This document shows, in pieces, positions 7,094 through 13,612 of a stretch of DNA of 15,194 bases; position 1 is the first letter of the stretch, and every line of letters starts with the position of its first letter. Source of the stretch: an uncultured Collinsella sp. (GTDB taxonomy: Bacteria; Actinomycetota; Coriobacteriia; Coriobacteriales; Coriobacteriaceae). The stretch spans positions 1 to 15,194 of the forward strand of contig CABRZY010000023.1 of NCBI GenBank assembly GCA_902475475.1, read 5' to 3'. The notes below the pieces were generated by a model, which was given only the letters and a program-made list of their open reading frames with translations, was not told the origin of the DNA and searched no databases. Both the position numbers and the translations under genes were made by a program.

Positions 7094-7520
7094 TCTGTAC
7101 ACCTCCACCACATTTATGGAGCACAACTCGCACCCCGACTATAAGTACGAGATGGATGCTCCCACGCACGAGCACGACGGCATCAACCCCAGCTGCGGCG
7201 ACGAGCTCACCTTGCAGCTGCGCGTCGAGAACGGTGTGATCGAGGAGGCCTCCTTTACCGGCCACGGCTGCGCCATCAGTCAGGCCAGCGCCGACATCAT
7301 GGCCGACCTCATCACCGGCGAGACCATCGAGGAAGCTCACCGCTTGGCAGAGCTCTTCCTCGCCATGATCCGCGGCGAGAAGCTCTCCGAGGAGGACCTG
7401 GAAGACTTGGATGAAGCCGCCCAGCTCCAGGACATCTCGCACATGCCCGCCCGCGTCAAATGCGCCGAGCTCGCCTGGCGCACCCTCGACGGCATGCTCG
7501 AGGGGCAAACAAACCAGTAG
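7086..7520 (+). CDS. sufU: SufU, zinc-dependent sulfurtransferase partner of SufS
   Basis: This 144-residue protein of the IscU/SufU fold has Cys37 (NPSCGDE, with Asp39), Cys62 (GHGCAIS) and Cys126 (RVKCAELAW), the three Cys and one Asp that bind zinc in Gram-positive SufU. The 18-21 residue insertion before the last Cys (EKLSEEDLEDLDE) is typical of SufU rather than IscU. It accepts persulfide sulfur from SufS. ATG 7086 lies eight bases inside the end of sufS. The longer open frame from 6993 is a shadow. It is the last gene of the operon, closed by a strong terminator. Confidence 0.95.
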   Translation: MGNLYTSTTFMEHNSHPDYKYEMDAPTHEHDGINPSCGDELTLQLRVENGVIEEASFTGHGCAISQASADIMADLITGETIEEAHRLAELFLAMIRGEKLSEEDLEDLDEAAQLQDISHMPARVKCAELAWRTLDGMLEGQTNQ

Positions 7521-7552
7521 CTTATGCCCCGAATCCAAGGGTTTTGATTGCC

Positions 7553-7582
7553 GAGCCGCCCGATACGGGCGGCTCTGTTTTT
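7553..7582 (+). terminator. Rho-independent terminator of the suf operon
   Basis: GAGCCGCCCG (7553-7562) pairs perfectly with CGGGCGGCTC (7566-7575) across a three-base loop ATA. It is followed by TGTTTTT. It lies 32 bases after the sufU stop. Confidence 0.92.
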
Positions 7583-8179
7583 ACCTAATGAGCGCGGTGG
7601 CACAAAGTCCGCGCGTCCGGCGCCCCGTCTGACATTTGCCACACAGCCAGACGCGAACACGGGCGTTTTCCACAGCACCAAAGGCCTACGGCAGGGCCCC
7701 GGGCCCGCCAAGCAATGCGCCAAGCCCCGTTCTGCGAAGCTCCGACTCGCTTCGCGCCTGCCGCAGACGGGTCCCATAGGGAGCGGCGTGCATTTTTGCG
7801 AGTATTCAGCACGCCAAGCTGTGTGTATACGCATCGAAAGCGTTAATCAACATCTTCAGGCGCATATATATTGTGTTTAGAACAAGCATCGCGGTCTGAC
7901 GGGACGCAGACACGTGCTTCGGGGGCGCAACGGCAGGGATCAATAGCTTCGGGGTCCGCATGTTGCAAGATTGCGTCGGTGCCGACAGCACCACGATGCT
8001 GAAAACTCCGTTTTTTGCACGGCGCAGACGGGGGTAGGCACGGGCAAACCCGGACTGAGCCGTTATTTTATGCAAGATGGCGATTGTTCTATGCATATTA
8101 AGAAGTGCAGTTACCTCACCAAGCTTTTGAACGCTGGTTGCGGCGTATGGACGACCCCAGCTGCGGTGAAAAGGCGACC
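7583..8179. other. Non-coding stretch of about 600 bases, possibly dispersed-repeat or element remnant
   Basis: No convincing gene is seen. Short open frames such as 7806-8096 (minus) lack a ribosome site and known motifs. The stretch changes character: GC-rich at 7620-7800, then AT-richer. It holds GGGCCCCGGGCCC at 7694-7706 and a hairpin GCGAAGC/GCTTCGC at 7734-7755. The motif CGCAGACGGG occurs near both 7764 and 8025. It lies between the suf terminator and a RAYT-type gene, whose relatives act on small palindromic repeats, so a repeat origin is plausible but unproven. Confidence 0.4.
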
Positions 8180-8992
8180 TTACATCACGTTTCCGCCAGC
8201 CCGCATCGCCGTTCGCGCGCGGGCGCGCACGATACGAGAGACGGTACTTTTGCCAATCCCGGTATACCGCTCAATCTGGCGCACCGTAAAGCCGGCATTG
8301 TTCAATCCAACAATAACAGTATCGCGCTGCGCCGGCGGTGCAGTTTTAACCCCGTTGAGCGGAACCCCGAGACTCTTCGCCAACTTGCCGGCAAAGGCAT
8401 TGCGTTCCCACTCTGTCTCTTTCATATCGCACAGCGCTGGCTTGCTGCCGTCGGGCGTCGAAAGCGAATAGGCAATAAAGCCCTCGGCAGAACCAAAAAG
8501 CTCAAGCACGCAAGAAGGATCAGAAAATCCCCTCGCGACATCAGCCGCGTCACCGTCGTAAGCGCACAAATGCTCCGCAAAGCTACTCCAGGGATAACGC
8601 TCGATTAGGCTAACGCCCACCTCCTGCGGATCGGCGTGTACAGAGCGAATAGCCTCCATCACCTGCCAGTCGGTATCGAGCGAGCGCCGGTCAAAACGGT
8701 TTTGGAACAGATGGCCTGTGCGCCCCGTGCGCTTATTGAACCGCCGCGCGTACGTCAAAAGCAGCCGGTGCATTGCCGCGCTCATCCTGTCCTCGTAATC
8801 TGCAAGCACCAAATGCACGTGATTGCCCATAAGGCACCAGGCGATAACCGTCACGCCCTCCTCGCGACAGCACTCGCGCATCAGCTCCAAAAACTCCCAC
8901 CGGTCGTCATCGCCCTCAAAGATGAGCCGCTTGCCCGTACCGCGGGCACAGACATGGTAAAAGCCGGTAACCGTTCTCCAAACGCGCTGCAT
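8180..8992 (-). CDS. RAYT / IS200-like (Y1_Tnp) transposase-family protein with C-terminal helix-turn-helix
   Basis: This 270-residue protein has the Y1 transposase core: GFYHVCARGTGKRLIF (10-25), WCLMGNHVHLVL with the HUH metal pair His58/His60, YARRFNKRTGRTGHLFQNRF (81-100) and YPWSSF (133-138). Where the family has the catalytic Tyr in YIHxNPVxAG, this protein reads SVHADPQEVGV (117-127), so the Tyr appears to be Ser117. After about 225 there is a helix-turn-helix-like segment, FTVRQIERYTGIGKSTVSRI. ATG 8992 follows AAGGGAGCGCC; the frame stays open to 9205 with no ribosome site. It is a single gene without neighbouring accessory genes, as RAYTs usually are. It may be a domesticated DNA-binding protein. 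Confidence 0.88.
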   Translation of the reverse strand: MQRVWRTVTGFYHVCARGTGKRLIFEGDDDRWEFLELMRECCREEGVTVIAWCLMGNHVHLVLADYEDRMSAAMHRLLLTYARRFNKRTGRTGHLFQNRFDRRSLDTDWQVMEAIRSVHADPQEVGVSLIERYPWSSFAEHLCAYDGDAADVARGFSDPSCVLELFGSAEGFIAYSLSTPDGSKPALCDMKETEWERNAFAGKLAKSLGVPLNGVKTAPPAQRDTVIVGLNNAGFTVRQIERYTGIGKSTVSRIVRARARTAMRAGGNVM

Positions 8993-9395
8993 GGCGCTCC
9001 CTTCACCGGGATCTACTTGCCATCCAATACAGCACGATTGAAGCGTGCCATCAAAACATTCACGCAAAACAATACACTCGCGCGGCCAAAGGCAGTAATC
9101 AGGCGGCGAACGGCATCGTTGCAACAGGTCAACCCCCGCAATGCTTACAAGAGCTGACCAATAGCTTGCCCAAGACGGACCCCCTCTACGGAAGTTCACG
9201 ACCACAGAACATAGAGTTAAACCGTTTCAATTAAAACTTCCGGACTTCTCGTTACGAAAACTGAGCCGTTCGCCGAATATTCCGTGCATTTCGCGGTATT
9301 ATAGGGGCTGCATGTCATGTCCCTTTCGAAGGGTCGCCCGGCAATCGCCAGCCACGGCCCCCAGACGGGACGCCAACACGATAGAGAGGAGAGGC
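8993..9395. other. Intergenic region between the divergent RAYT gene and the IscU-like/GGGtGRT pair
   Basis: About 400 bases hold no supported gene. The left half is the upstream side of the RAYT gene. The right half leads into the plus-strand pair and has TATTAT at 9297-9302 and a small hairpin CCCTTTCGAAGGG at about 9330-9342, in the probable leader. Confidence 0.5.
9297..9302 (+). promoter_or_regulatory. Candidate -10 element for the IscU-like/GGGtGRT operon
   Basis: TATTAT in the context GCGGTATTATAGG is the best -10 upstream of the pair, giving a leader of about 87 bases. No good -35 is found 16-18 bases before it, so an activator or an extended -10 type promoter is possible. Confidence 0.35.
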
Positions 9396-10130
9396 ATGCA
9401 GTACTCACAGGAAGTGGAGAACATGTGCCCCGTTGCCAAGGGTGCATACCACGGCCCCGCACCCATCCCCGAGGAGGGCAAGTGGGTCCAGGCTAAGGAG
9501 ATTTCCGACATCTCCGGTCTTACGCACGGTGTGGGTTGGTGCGCACCTCAGCAGGGCGCCTGCAAGCTCACGCTGAACGTCAAGGACGGCATCATCGAGG
9601 AGGCCCTCGTTGAGACCATCGGCTGCTCGGGCATGACCCACTCTGCCGCCATGGCTTCCGAGATCCTTCCCGGTAAGACCATCCTCGAGGCCCTCAACAC
9701 CGACCTCGTCTGCGACGCCATCAACGTTGCTATGCGCGAGATCTTCCTGCAGATCGTTTACGGCCGCAGCCAGACCGCGTTCTCCGAGGGCGGCCTGCCC
9801 GTGGGCGCCTCCCTCGACGACCTCGGCAAGGGCCTTCGCTCTCAGGTCGGCACCATGTTCGGCACCAAGGCCAAGGGCGCTCGTTACCTCGAGCTCGCTC
9901 AGGGCTACGTCACCCGCATGGCTCTCAACGACAAGAACGAGATCATCGCGTTCGAGTTCCTGAACCTCGGCAAGTTCACCGACGCCGTCAAGGCCGGCAA
10001 GACCCCCGAGGAGGCCATCGCTGGCGCTATGGGCCACTATGGTCAGTGGGAGAACGCTGCCAAGTACATCGACCCGCGCACCGACGAGGAGACTCACTCC
10101 GTCGCCAGCGTGTTCCCGGTTCACGAGTAG
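9396..10130 (+). CDS. IscU/NifU-like iron-sulfur scaffold-type protein, partner of GGGtGRT protein
   Basis: This 244-residue protein has an N-terminal IscU-like part (about residues 35-125) and a further domain to the end. Cys49 (GVGWCAPQQGAC) and Cys77 (ETIGCSGMTHSAAMASEIL) sit in the places of the first two scaffold Cys. Cys106 (DLVCDAIN) follows much earlier than the RVKC-type third Cys, which is absent. The C-terminal half includes TAFSEGGLPVGASLDDLGKG and RYLELAQGYVTRMALNDKNEI. ATG 9396 follows AGAGAGGAGAGGC; an in-frame ATG at 9312 lacks a ribosome site and gives an unlikely N-terminus. Databases commonly name this family an iron-sulfur cluster assembly scaffold protein, by similarity only. 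Strong codon bias suggests high expression. The GGGtGRT gene starts 18 bases later. Confidence 0.87.
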   Translation: MQYSQEVENMCPVAKGAYHGPAPIPEEGKWVQAKEISDISGLTHGVGWCAPQQGACKLTLNVKDGIIEEALVETIGCSGMTHSAAMASEILPGKTILEALNTDLVCDAINVAMREIFLQIVYGRSQTAFSEGGLPVGASLDDLGKGLRSQVGTMFGTKAKGARYLELAQGYVTRMALNDKNEIIAFEFLNLGKFTDAVKAGKTPEEAIAGAMGHYGQWENAAKYIDPRTDEETHSVASVFPVHE

Positions 10131-10148
10131 AAAGGGAGGGAAATAACT

Positions 10149-11153
10149 ATGACTGTTACGTTCGAAGGTTACGAGCGCCGCGCTGACAAGATCAACAAGT
10201 GCCTCGCCGACAACGGCATCGCCTCCCTCGAGGAAGCTCTGCAGATCTGCACCGACAAGGGCTTCAACCCGCGTGAGATCGTCAACAACACCCAGTCCAT
10301 CGCCTTCCAGAACGCCGAGTGGGCCTACACCCTCGGTTGCGCTCTCGCTGTCAAGCGTGGCGCCAAGTCCGCTTCTGAGGCTGCCGCCATCATCGGCGAG
10401 GGCATCCAGGCCTTCACCGTTCCCGGCTCCGTCGCCGAGGACCGCAAGGTCGGTCTGGGCCACGGCAACCTGGGCGCTATGCTGCTCTCCGACGACACCG
10501 AGTGCTTCGCCTTCCTGGCCGGTCACGAGTCCTTCGCTGCCGCTGAGGGTGCTATCGGCCTGGCTCTGAACGCCAACAAGGCTCGCAAGAAGCCGCTGCG
10601 CGTCATCCTCAACGGTCTGGGCAAGGACGCTGCTCAGATCATCGCCCGCATCAACGGCTTCACCTACGTGAAGACCCAGTTCGACTACTTCACGGGCGAG
10701 CTCAAGGTCGTCGAGACCATCCCCTACTCCGATGGTCCCCGCGCCGCCGTCAACTGCTACGGCGCCGACGACGTCCGCGAGGGCGTTGCCATCATGTGGC
10801 ACGAGAACGTCGACATCTCGATCACCGGTAACTCCACCAACCCCACGCGCTTCCAGCACCCCGTCGCTGGCACCTACAAGAAGGAGCGCCTCGAGGCTGG
10901 CAAGAAGTACTTCTCCGTCGCTTCTGGTGGCGGCACTGGCCGTACCCTGCACCCGGACAACATGGGCGCCGGCCCTGCCTCTTACGGCATGACCGACACC
11001 ATGGGCCGCATGCACTCCGACGCCCAGTTCGCCGGTTCTTCCTCCGTGCCTGCGCACGTCGACATGATGGGTCTCATCGGCATGGGCAACAACCCCATGG
11101 TCGGTGCCACCGTCGCCTGCGCTGTCGCCGTCGAGGAGGCCCTCAAGGCCTAA
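10149..11153 (+). CDS. GGGtGRT protein (family of unknown function)
   Basis: This 334-residue protein carries the family-naming motif SGGGTGRTLHPDNMG, with GGGTGRT at residues 260-266. Other conserved-looking blocks are ITGNSTNPTRFQHPVAGTYK (225-244), VGLGHGNLGAML (101-112), MWHENVDIS (216-224) and SSSVPAHVDMMGLIGMGNNP (297-316). Cys18, 34, 64, 119, 203 and 324 are scattered; no CxxC cluster motif is seen. There is no signal peptide and no membrane segment. The Gly-rich motif could bind a phosphate or nucleotide, but this is a guess. ATG 10149 follows AAGGGAGGGAAATAACT. It always seems to travel with the IscU-like gene, as here, hinting at a shared iron-sulfur or redox task. Codon use is biased like its partner. 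A strong terminator follows. Confidence 0.92.
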   Translation: MTVTFEGYERRADKINKCLADNGIASLEEALQICTDKGFNPREIVNNTQSIAFQNAEWAYTLGCALAVKRGAKSASEAAAIIGEGIQAFTVPGSVAEDRKVGLGHGNLGAMLLSDDTECFAFLAGHESFAAAEGAIGLALNANKARKKPLRVILNGLGKDAAQIIARINGFTYVKTQFDYFTGELKVVETIPYSDGPRAAVNCYGADDVREGVAIMWHENVDISITGNSTNPTRFQHPVAGTYKKERLEAGKKYFSVASGGGTGRTLHPDNMGAGPASYGMTDTMGRMHSDAQFAGSSSVPAHVDMMGLIGMGNNPMVGATVACAVAVEEALKA

Positions 11154-11187
11154 TCGCGCCCGCGCGATGCTCATATAGTTGAGCTTT

Positions 11188-11221
11188 AGAGCCGCCACCT
11201 TTCGAGGTGGCGGCTCTTTTT
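11188..11221 (+). terminator. Rho-independent terminator after the GGGtGRT gene
   Basis: GAGCCGCCACC (11189-11199) pairs with GGTGGCGGCTC (11206-11216) across TTTCGA, followed by TTTTT. It is a clear, strong terminator 35 bases after the stop. Confidence 0.94.
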
Positions 11222-11408
11222 GGTTGTGCTGTCACAGGGCAGCTAATGCCGATATATCAGTTGAGGCTAAATACGTGATGTGTTGAGATGGAGCGTCAGA
11301 GCGTCCATGACGCCCACCTGCCATATTTGCCCTTTACCGATTTGCCGAGTCTTTGCGGCCCCATTGCCGATCACCCGTGCGACAATGCGCGAACGAGAAA
11401 GGAATCCA

Positions 11409-12935
11409 ATGGAATCGACTGATGTACTGGTAATTGGATCTGGCATTGCGGGCCTTTGCGCCGCCATAGAAGCAGCACGCGCGGGCGCAACCGTTGCCAT
11501 CGCAAGCGCCGGCAAGACCATGAGCGGATCGAGCTTTTTCCCGGGCACCTGGGGTCTGGGCCTTATTGGCCCCGTCGACGAAGGCGACGAGCAGGACCTC
11601 ATCGACACCATCCAGGCCGTCGGCGGCGGCGCTGCCGACCCTACGCTCGTCCAGACGTTTGTCCACGGTATTCCTCAGGCCATCCAATGGCTCGAGCAGG
11701 ATCTAGGTGTTGAGCTCCAGCGTCCGCAAAGCGCCGAGAGCGCCCAGCAGAAGCAATTTATCCCCTGCTTTGACCATAAGACGCGTATGTGGCGCGGCCT
11801 GACCCGCAGACCGCTTGAAGACGCGTGTACGGCCCAGATCGAGTTGCTCGGCATACGCCTGCTCCCCCGCCACGAACTTATCGACCTTGTTGAGGACACA
11901 ACCGGAAAGATTACCGGCGCCGTGCTCTACGACCGCGCAAACGAGCATCTCGTGCCTATGGCAGCCAAGGCCACTATCATCGCTGCGGGCGGCACGGGTG
12001 GCCTGTTCGAGCGAAGCCTCACTTCCGCCGACGTGCTCAGCTCCTCGCAGGCCATCGCGCTGGCACACGGCGCAACGCTCACTAATATAGAGTTCATGCA
12101 GATGATGCCGGGCTTCATCGAGCCCAAGCGCAACCTTGTCTTTAACGAGAAGACCTGGCGCTACGTACATGTAGACCAGCCGGTCGATATCGCCGACGAC
12201 AAGCTGGACGACCTACTCGAGCAGCGCTCCGGATATGGTCCTTTCACCTCGCGCTTGGCCTCCTGCGCCATCGATCTTGCCATCGATCAAGCGGGTGCCG
12301 AAGGTCTTGCGCTCCACTACGATTTCCCCCGCGAGGACGTCCCTGAGTTCGTGCAGACCTTTGCCACCTGGCTGCAAGATGAGCACGACATCGCGCCGAC
12401 CGACGAGATGCGCGTGGCGATGTATGCCCACGCCGCCAACGGCGGTATCAAAATCGACAAGACCGCGTATACGGGCGCTGAAGGCCTGTATGCCTGCGGC
12501 GAGGCGACAGGCGGCATGCACGGCGCCGATCGCATCGGAGGCCTGTCGAGCGCCAACGGCATCGTATTTGGGCGCATCGCGGGCGCATCGGCAGCCCAGG
12601 CAGCGCAGAAAGGGCCTGAGGCAGCCCTGAAGGCGGATATCGCCCTCTCCCAGAACGGCATTGCCACAACAGATGCCGAACGCCTGACACGCAGCCTTAA
12701 GCACACGATGAGTACCTATTGCATGATCAACAGGACCGAGACGGGCCTATCCAAGGCACTACACGAGCTTGAGGGCTTAAAGACGGAGGCAACGACCTTG
12801 AGCACAAAGAAATCCCAGGACAGCGAAATCGCAGCCCTCGCTCGCCTGCAATCGCAGATTCAACTAGCACAGGAAATGGTCAAAGCCATGCGTAAGCGAA
12901 CCGAAAGTCTCGGATCGCACTATCGAGCAGACTAA
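11409..12935 (+). CDS. FAD-dependent oxidoreductase, fumarate reductase / L-aspartate oxidase superfamily
   Basis: This 508-residue flavoprotein opens with the dinucleotide fold TDVLVIGSGIAGLCAAIEAA (GxGxxG at 10-15) and has the second FAD strand TIIAAGGTGGLF (189-200). At the C-terminal side FAD contacts are GLYACGEATGGMHGADRIGG (359-378). His341 in HAANGGIKID fits the HxxxGG substrate motif, and Arg282 in FTSRLAS fits the catalytic Arg of NadB/FrdA. These support a dicarboxylate-type substrate, but neither nadA nor nadC nor frdB is nearby, so aspartate oxidase is only one option. It lacks a Tat signal or heme domain, so it is probably cytosolic. The last 110 residues are helical (a capping domain). 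ATG 11409 follows AAAGGAATCCA; the upstream frame to 11280 is not needed. Confidence 0.87.
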   Translation: MESTDVLVIGSGIAGLCAAIEAARAGATVAIASAGKTMSGSSFFPGTWGLGLIGPVDEGDEQDLIDTIQAVGGGAADPTLVQTFVHGIPQAIQWLEQDLGVELQRPQSAESAQQKQFIPCFDHKTRMWRGLTRRPLEDACTAQIELLGIRLLPRHELIDLVEDTTGKITGAVLYDRANEHLVPMAAKATIIAAGGTGGLFERSLTSADVLSSSQAIALAHGATLTNIEFMQMMPGFIEPKRNLVFNEKTWRYVHVDQPVDIADDKLDDLLEQRSGYGPFTSRLASCAIDLAIDQAGAEGLALHYDFPREDVPEFVQTFATWLQDEHDIAPTDEMRVAMYAHAANGGIKIDKTAYTGAEGLYACGEATGGMHGADRIGGLSSANGIVFGRIAGASAAQAAQKGPEAALKADIALSQNGIATTDAERLTRSLKHTMSTYCMINRTETGLSKALHELEGLKTEATTLSTKKSQDSEIAALARLQSQIQLAQEMVKAMRKRTESLGSHYRAD

Positions 12936-12994
12936 ATCGATTCTCACTTTGAGTTTGATCACAACTTTTCAACATGCATCGAGCCCTGTGAGCA

Positions 12995-13054
12995 TGATTC
13001 CTCTAAGGAGAACACGCCTACGGGGCTTTAGCAGTGTTTTCCCTAAGGGAATCA
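12995..13054. repeat. Imperfect 21-bp inverted repeat with inner palindromes
   Basis: 12995-13015 and 13034-13054 are imperfect reverse complements (18 of 21 by eye), separated by 18 bases. Each arm is itself nearly palindromic (TTCCTCTAAGGAGAA and TTCCCTAAGGGAA), so alternative folds exist. It lies between the flavoprotein stop and the tRNA terminator. There is no T-run, so it is not a standard terminator for the flavoprotein gene, though no other is seen. Confidence 0.6.
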
Positions 13055-13109
13055 CGGTGCAGATTTCTCAGCTCCGCGCCCTTTCGGGTTCGACCCCATG
13101 AAAGGTCAA

Positions 13110-13143
13110 CAAAAAAAGACGGCCAACCGAAGTTGACCGTCTT
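13110..13143 (-). terminator. Rho-independent terminator of the tRNA operon
   Basis: On the minus strand AAGACGGTCAAC (from 13143) pairs with GTTGGCCGTCTT across TTCG, with one G-U pair, then a run of T (13117-13111). It lies ten bases beyond the last tRNA. Confidence 0.93.
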
Positions 13144-13152
13144 AACATGCTT

Positions 13153-13228
13153 TGGTGGGCCGTCAGGGGGTCGAACCCTGGACCTTGGGATTAAGAGTCC
13201 CCTGCTCTACCAACTGAGCTAACGACCC
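13153..13228 (-). tRNA. tRNA-Lys (anticodon CUU), copy 2
   Basis: 76 bases including encoded CCA. The acceptor pairs GGGTCGT with ACGGCCC. The D arm is GCTC-AGTTGGTA-GAGC, the anticodon loop CTCTTAA has CTT at its centre, and the T arm is CAGGG-TTCGACC-CCCTG. The outer pair of the anticodon stem is a G-A mismatch. It is identical to the copy at 13272-13347. Confidence 0.97.
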
Positions 13229-13232
13229 AAAG

Positions 13233-13258
13233 CTAAAGTCCGTTGTGGCGGACTTTAG
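13233..13258 (-). other. Stem-loop between the two tRNA-Lys genes
   Basis: CTAAAGTCCG (13233-13242) pairs perfectly with CGGACTTTAG (13249-13258) across six bases. No T-run follows on either strand, so it is more likely an RNA processing or spacing element in the tRNA precursor than a terminator. The role is inferred. Confidence 0.6.
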
Positions 13259-13271
13259 AGGAGATATCGTG

Positions 13272-13347
13272 TGGTGGGCCGTCAGGGGGTCGAACCCTGG
13301 ACCTTGGGATTAAGAGTCCCCTGCTCTACCAACTGAGCTAACGACCC
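13272..13347 (-). tRNA. tRNA-Lys (anticodon CUU), copy 1
   Basis: 76 bases with encoded CCA, identical in every base to the copy 119 bases away. The anticodon loop is CTCTTAA. It is the second gene of the tRNA-His/Lys/Lys unit read on the minus strand. Confidence 0.97.
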
Positions 13348-13369
13348 GATATCAACACGAAGCAAGAAC

Positions 13370-13447
13370 TGGGGTGGGTAAAGGGACTCGAACCCTCGAC
13401 CTACGGGACCACAACCCGTCGCTCTAGCCAACTGAGCTACACCCACC
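13370..13447 (-). tRNA. tRNA-His (anticodon GUG)
   Basis: 78 bases counting the extra 5' G and the encoded CCA. The acceptor pairs GTGGGTG with TACCCAC. An extra G at -1 faces C73, which is the mark of tRNA-His. The anticodon loop TTGTGGT has GTG, with stem ACGGG/CCCGT. It is the first gene of the minus-strand tRNA unit. Confidence 0.97.
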
Positions 13448-13473
13448 GTGTCCTGTGCGCTTCGCGCTCGACT

Positions 13474-13502
13474 ATTATTGCAAGGAACGCCACGCGATGC
13501 AA
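13474..13502 (-). promoter_or_regulatory. Probable promoter of the tRNA-His/Lys/Lys operon
   Basis: On the minus strand TTGCAT (13502-13497) and AATAAT (13479-13474) are separated by 17 bases, about 26 bases before the tRNA-His start. A GC-rich stretch follows the -10, as at many stringently controlled stable-RNA promoters. Confidence 0.6.
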
Positions 13503-13509
13503 GCCCCAA

Positions 13510-13528
13510 TTTTCAAGAATTTTGAAAA
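13510..13528. promoter_or_regulatory. Small AT-rich palindrome between the tRNA and aminotransferase promoters
   Basis: TTTTCAA (13510-13516) and TTGAAAA (13522-13528) form a perfect 7-bp inverted repeat with a 5-base spacer in the divergent region. It could be an operator; no regulator is identified. Confidence 0.35.
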
Positions 13529-13612
13529 GAGTTTTTCGAGACCATTTCGAGCAAATCCCACCGGTTTCATAGGAGTAAACTTGCCCCACTGCAAATCCTC
13601 GAAAGGACCGTC

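Noticed and set aside
7806..8096. Minus-strand open frame of 96 residues
   Set aside because: It has no ribosome site, no recognisable motif and mixed composition. It was treated as part of the gene-free stretch.
9405..11198. 597-residue open frame on the minus strand
   Set aside because: It lies opposite two well-supported, strongly codon-biased genes. Its Gly/Val/Leu/Asp-rich sequence is a typical GC-bias shadow.
13034..13222. Short plus-strand open frame overlapping tRNA-Lys
   Set aside because: Its sequence is read from the tRNA and terminator in antisense. Such frames are a known annotation artefact.
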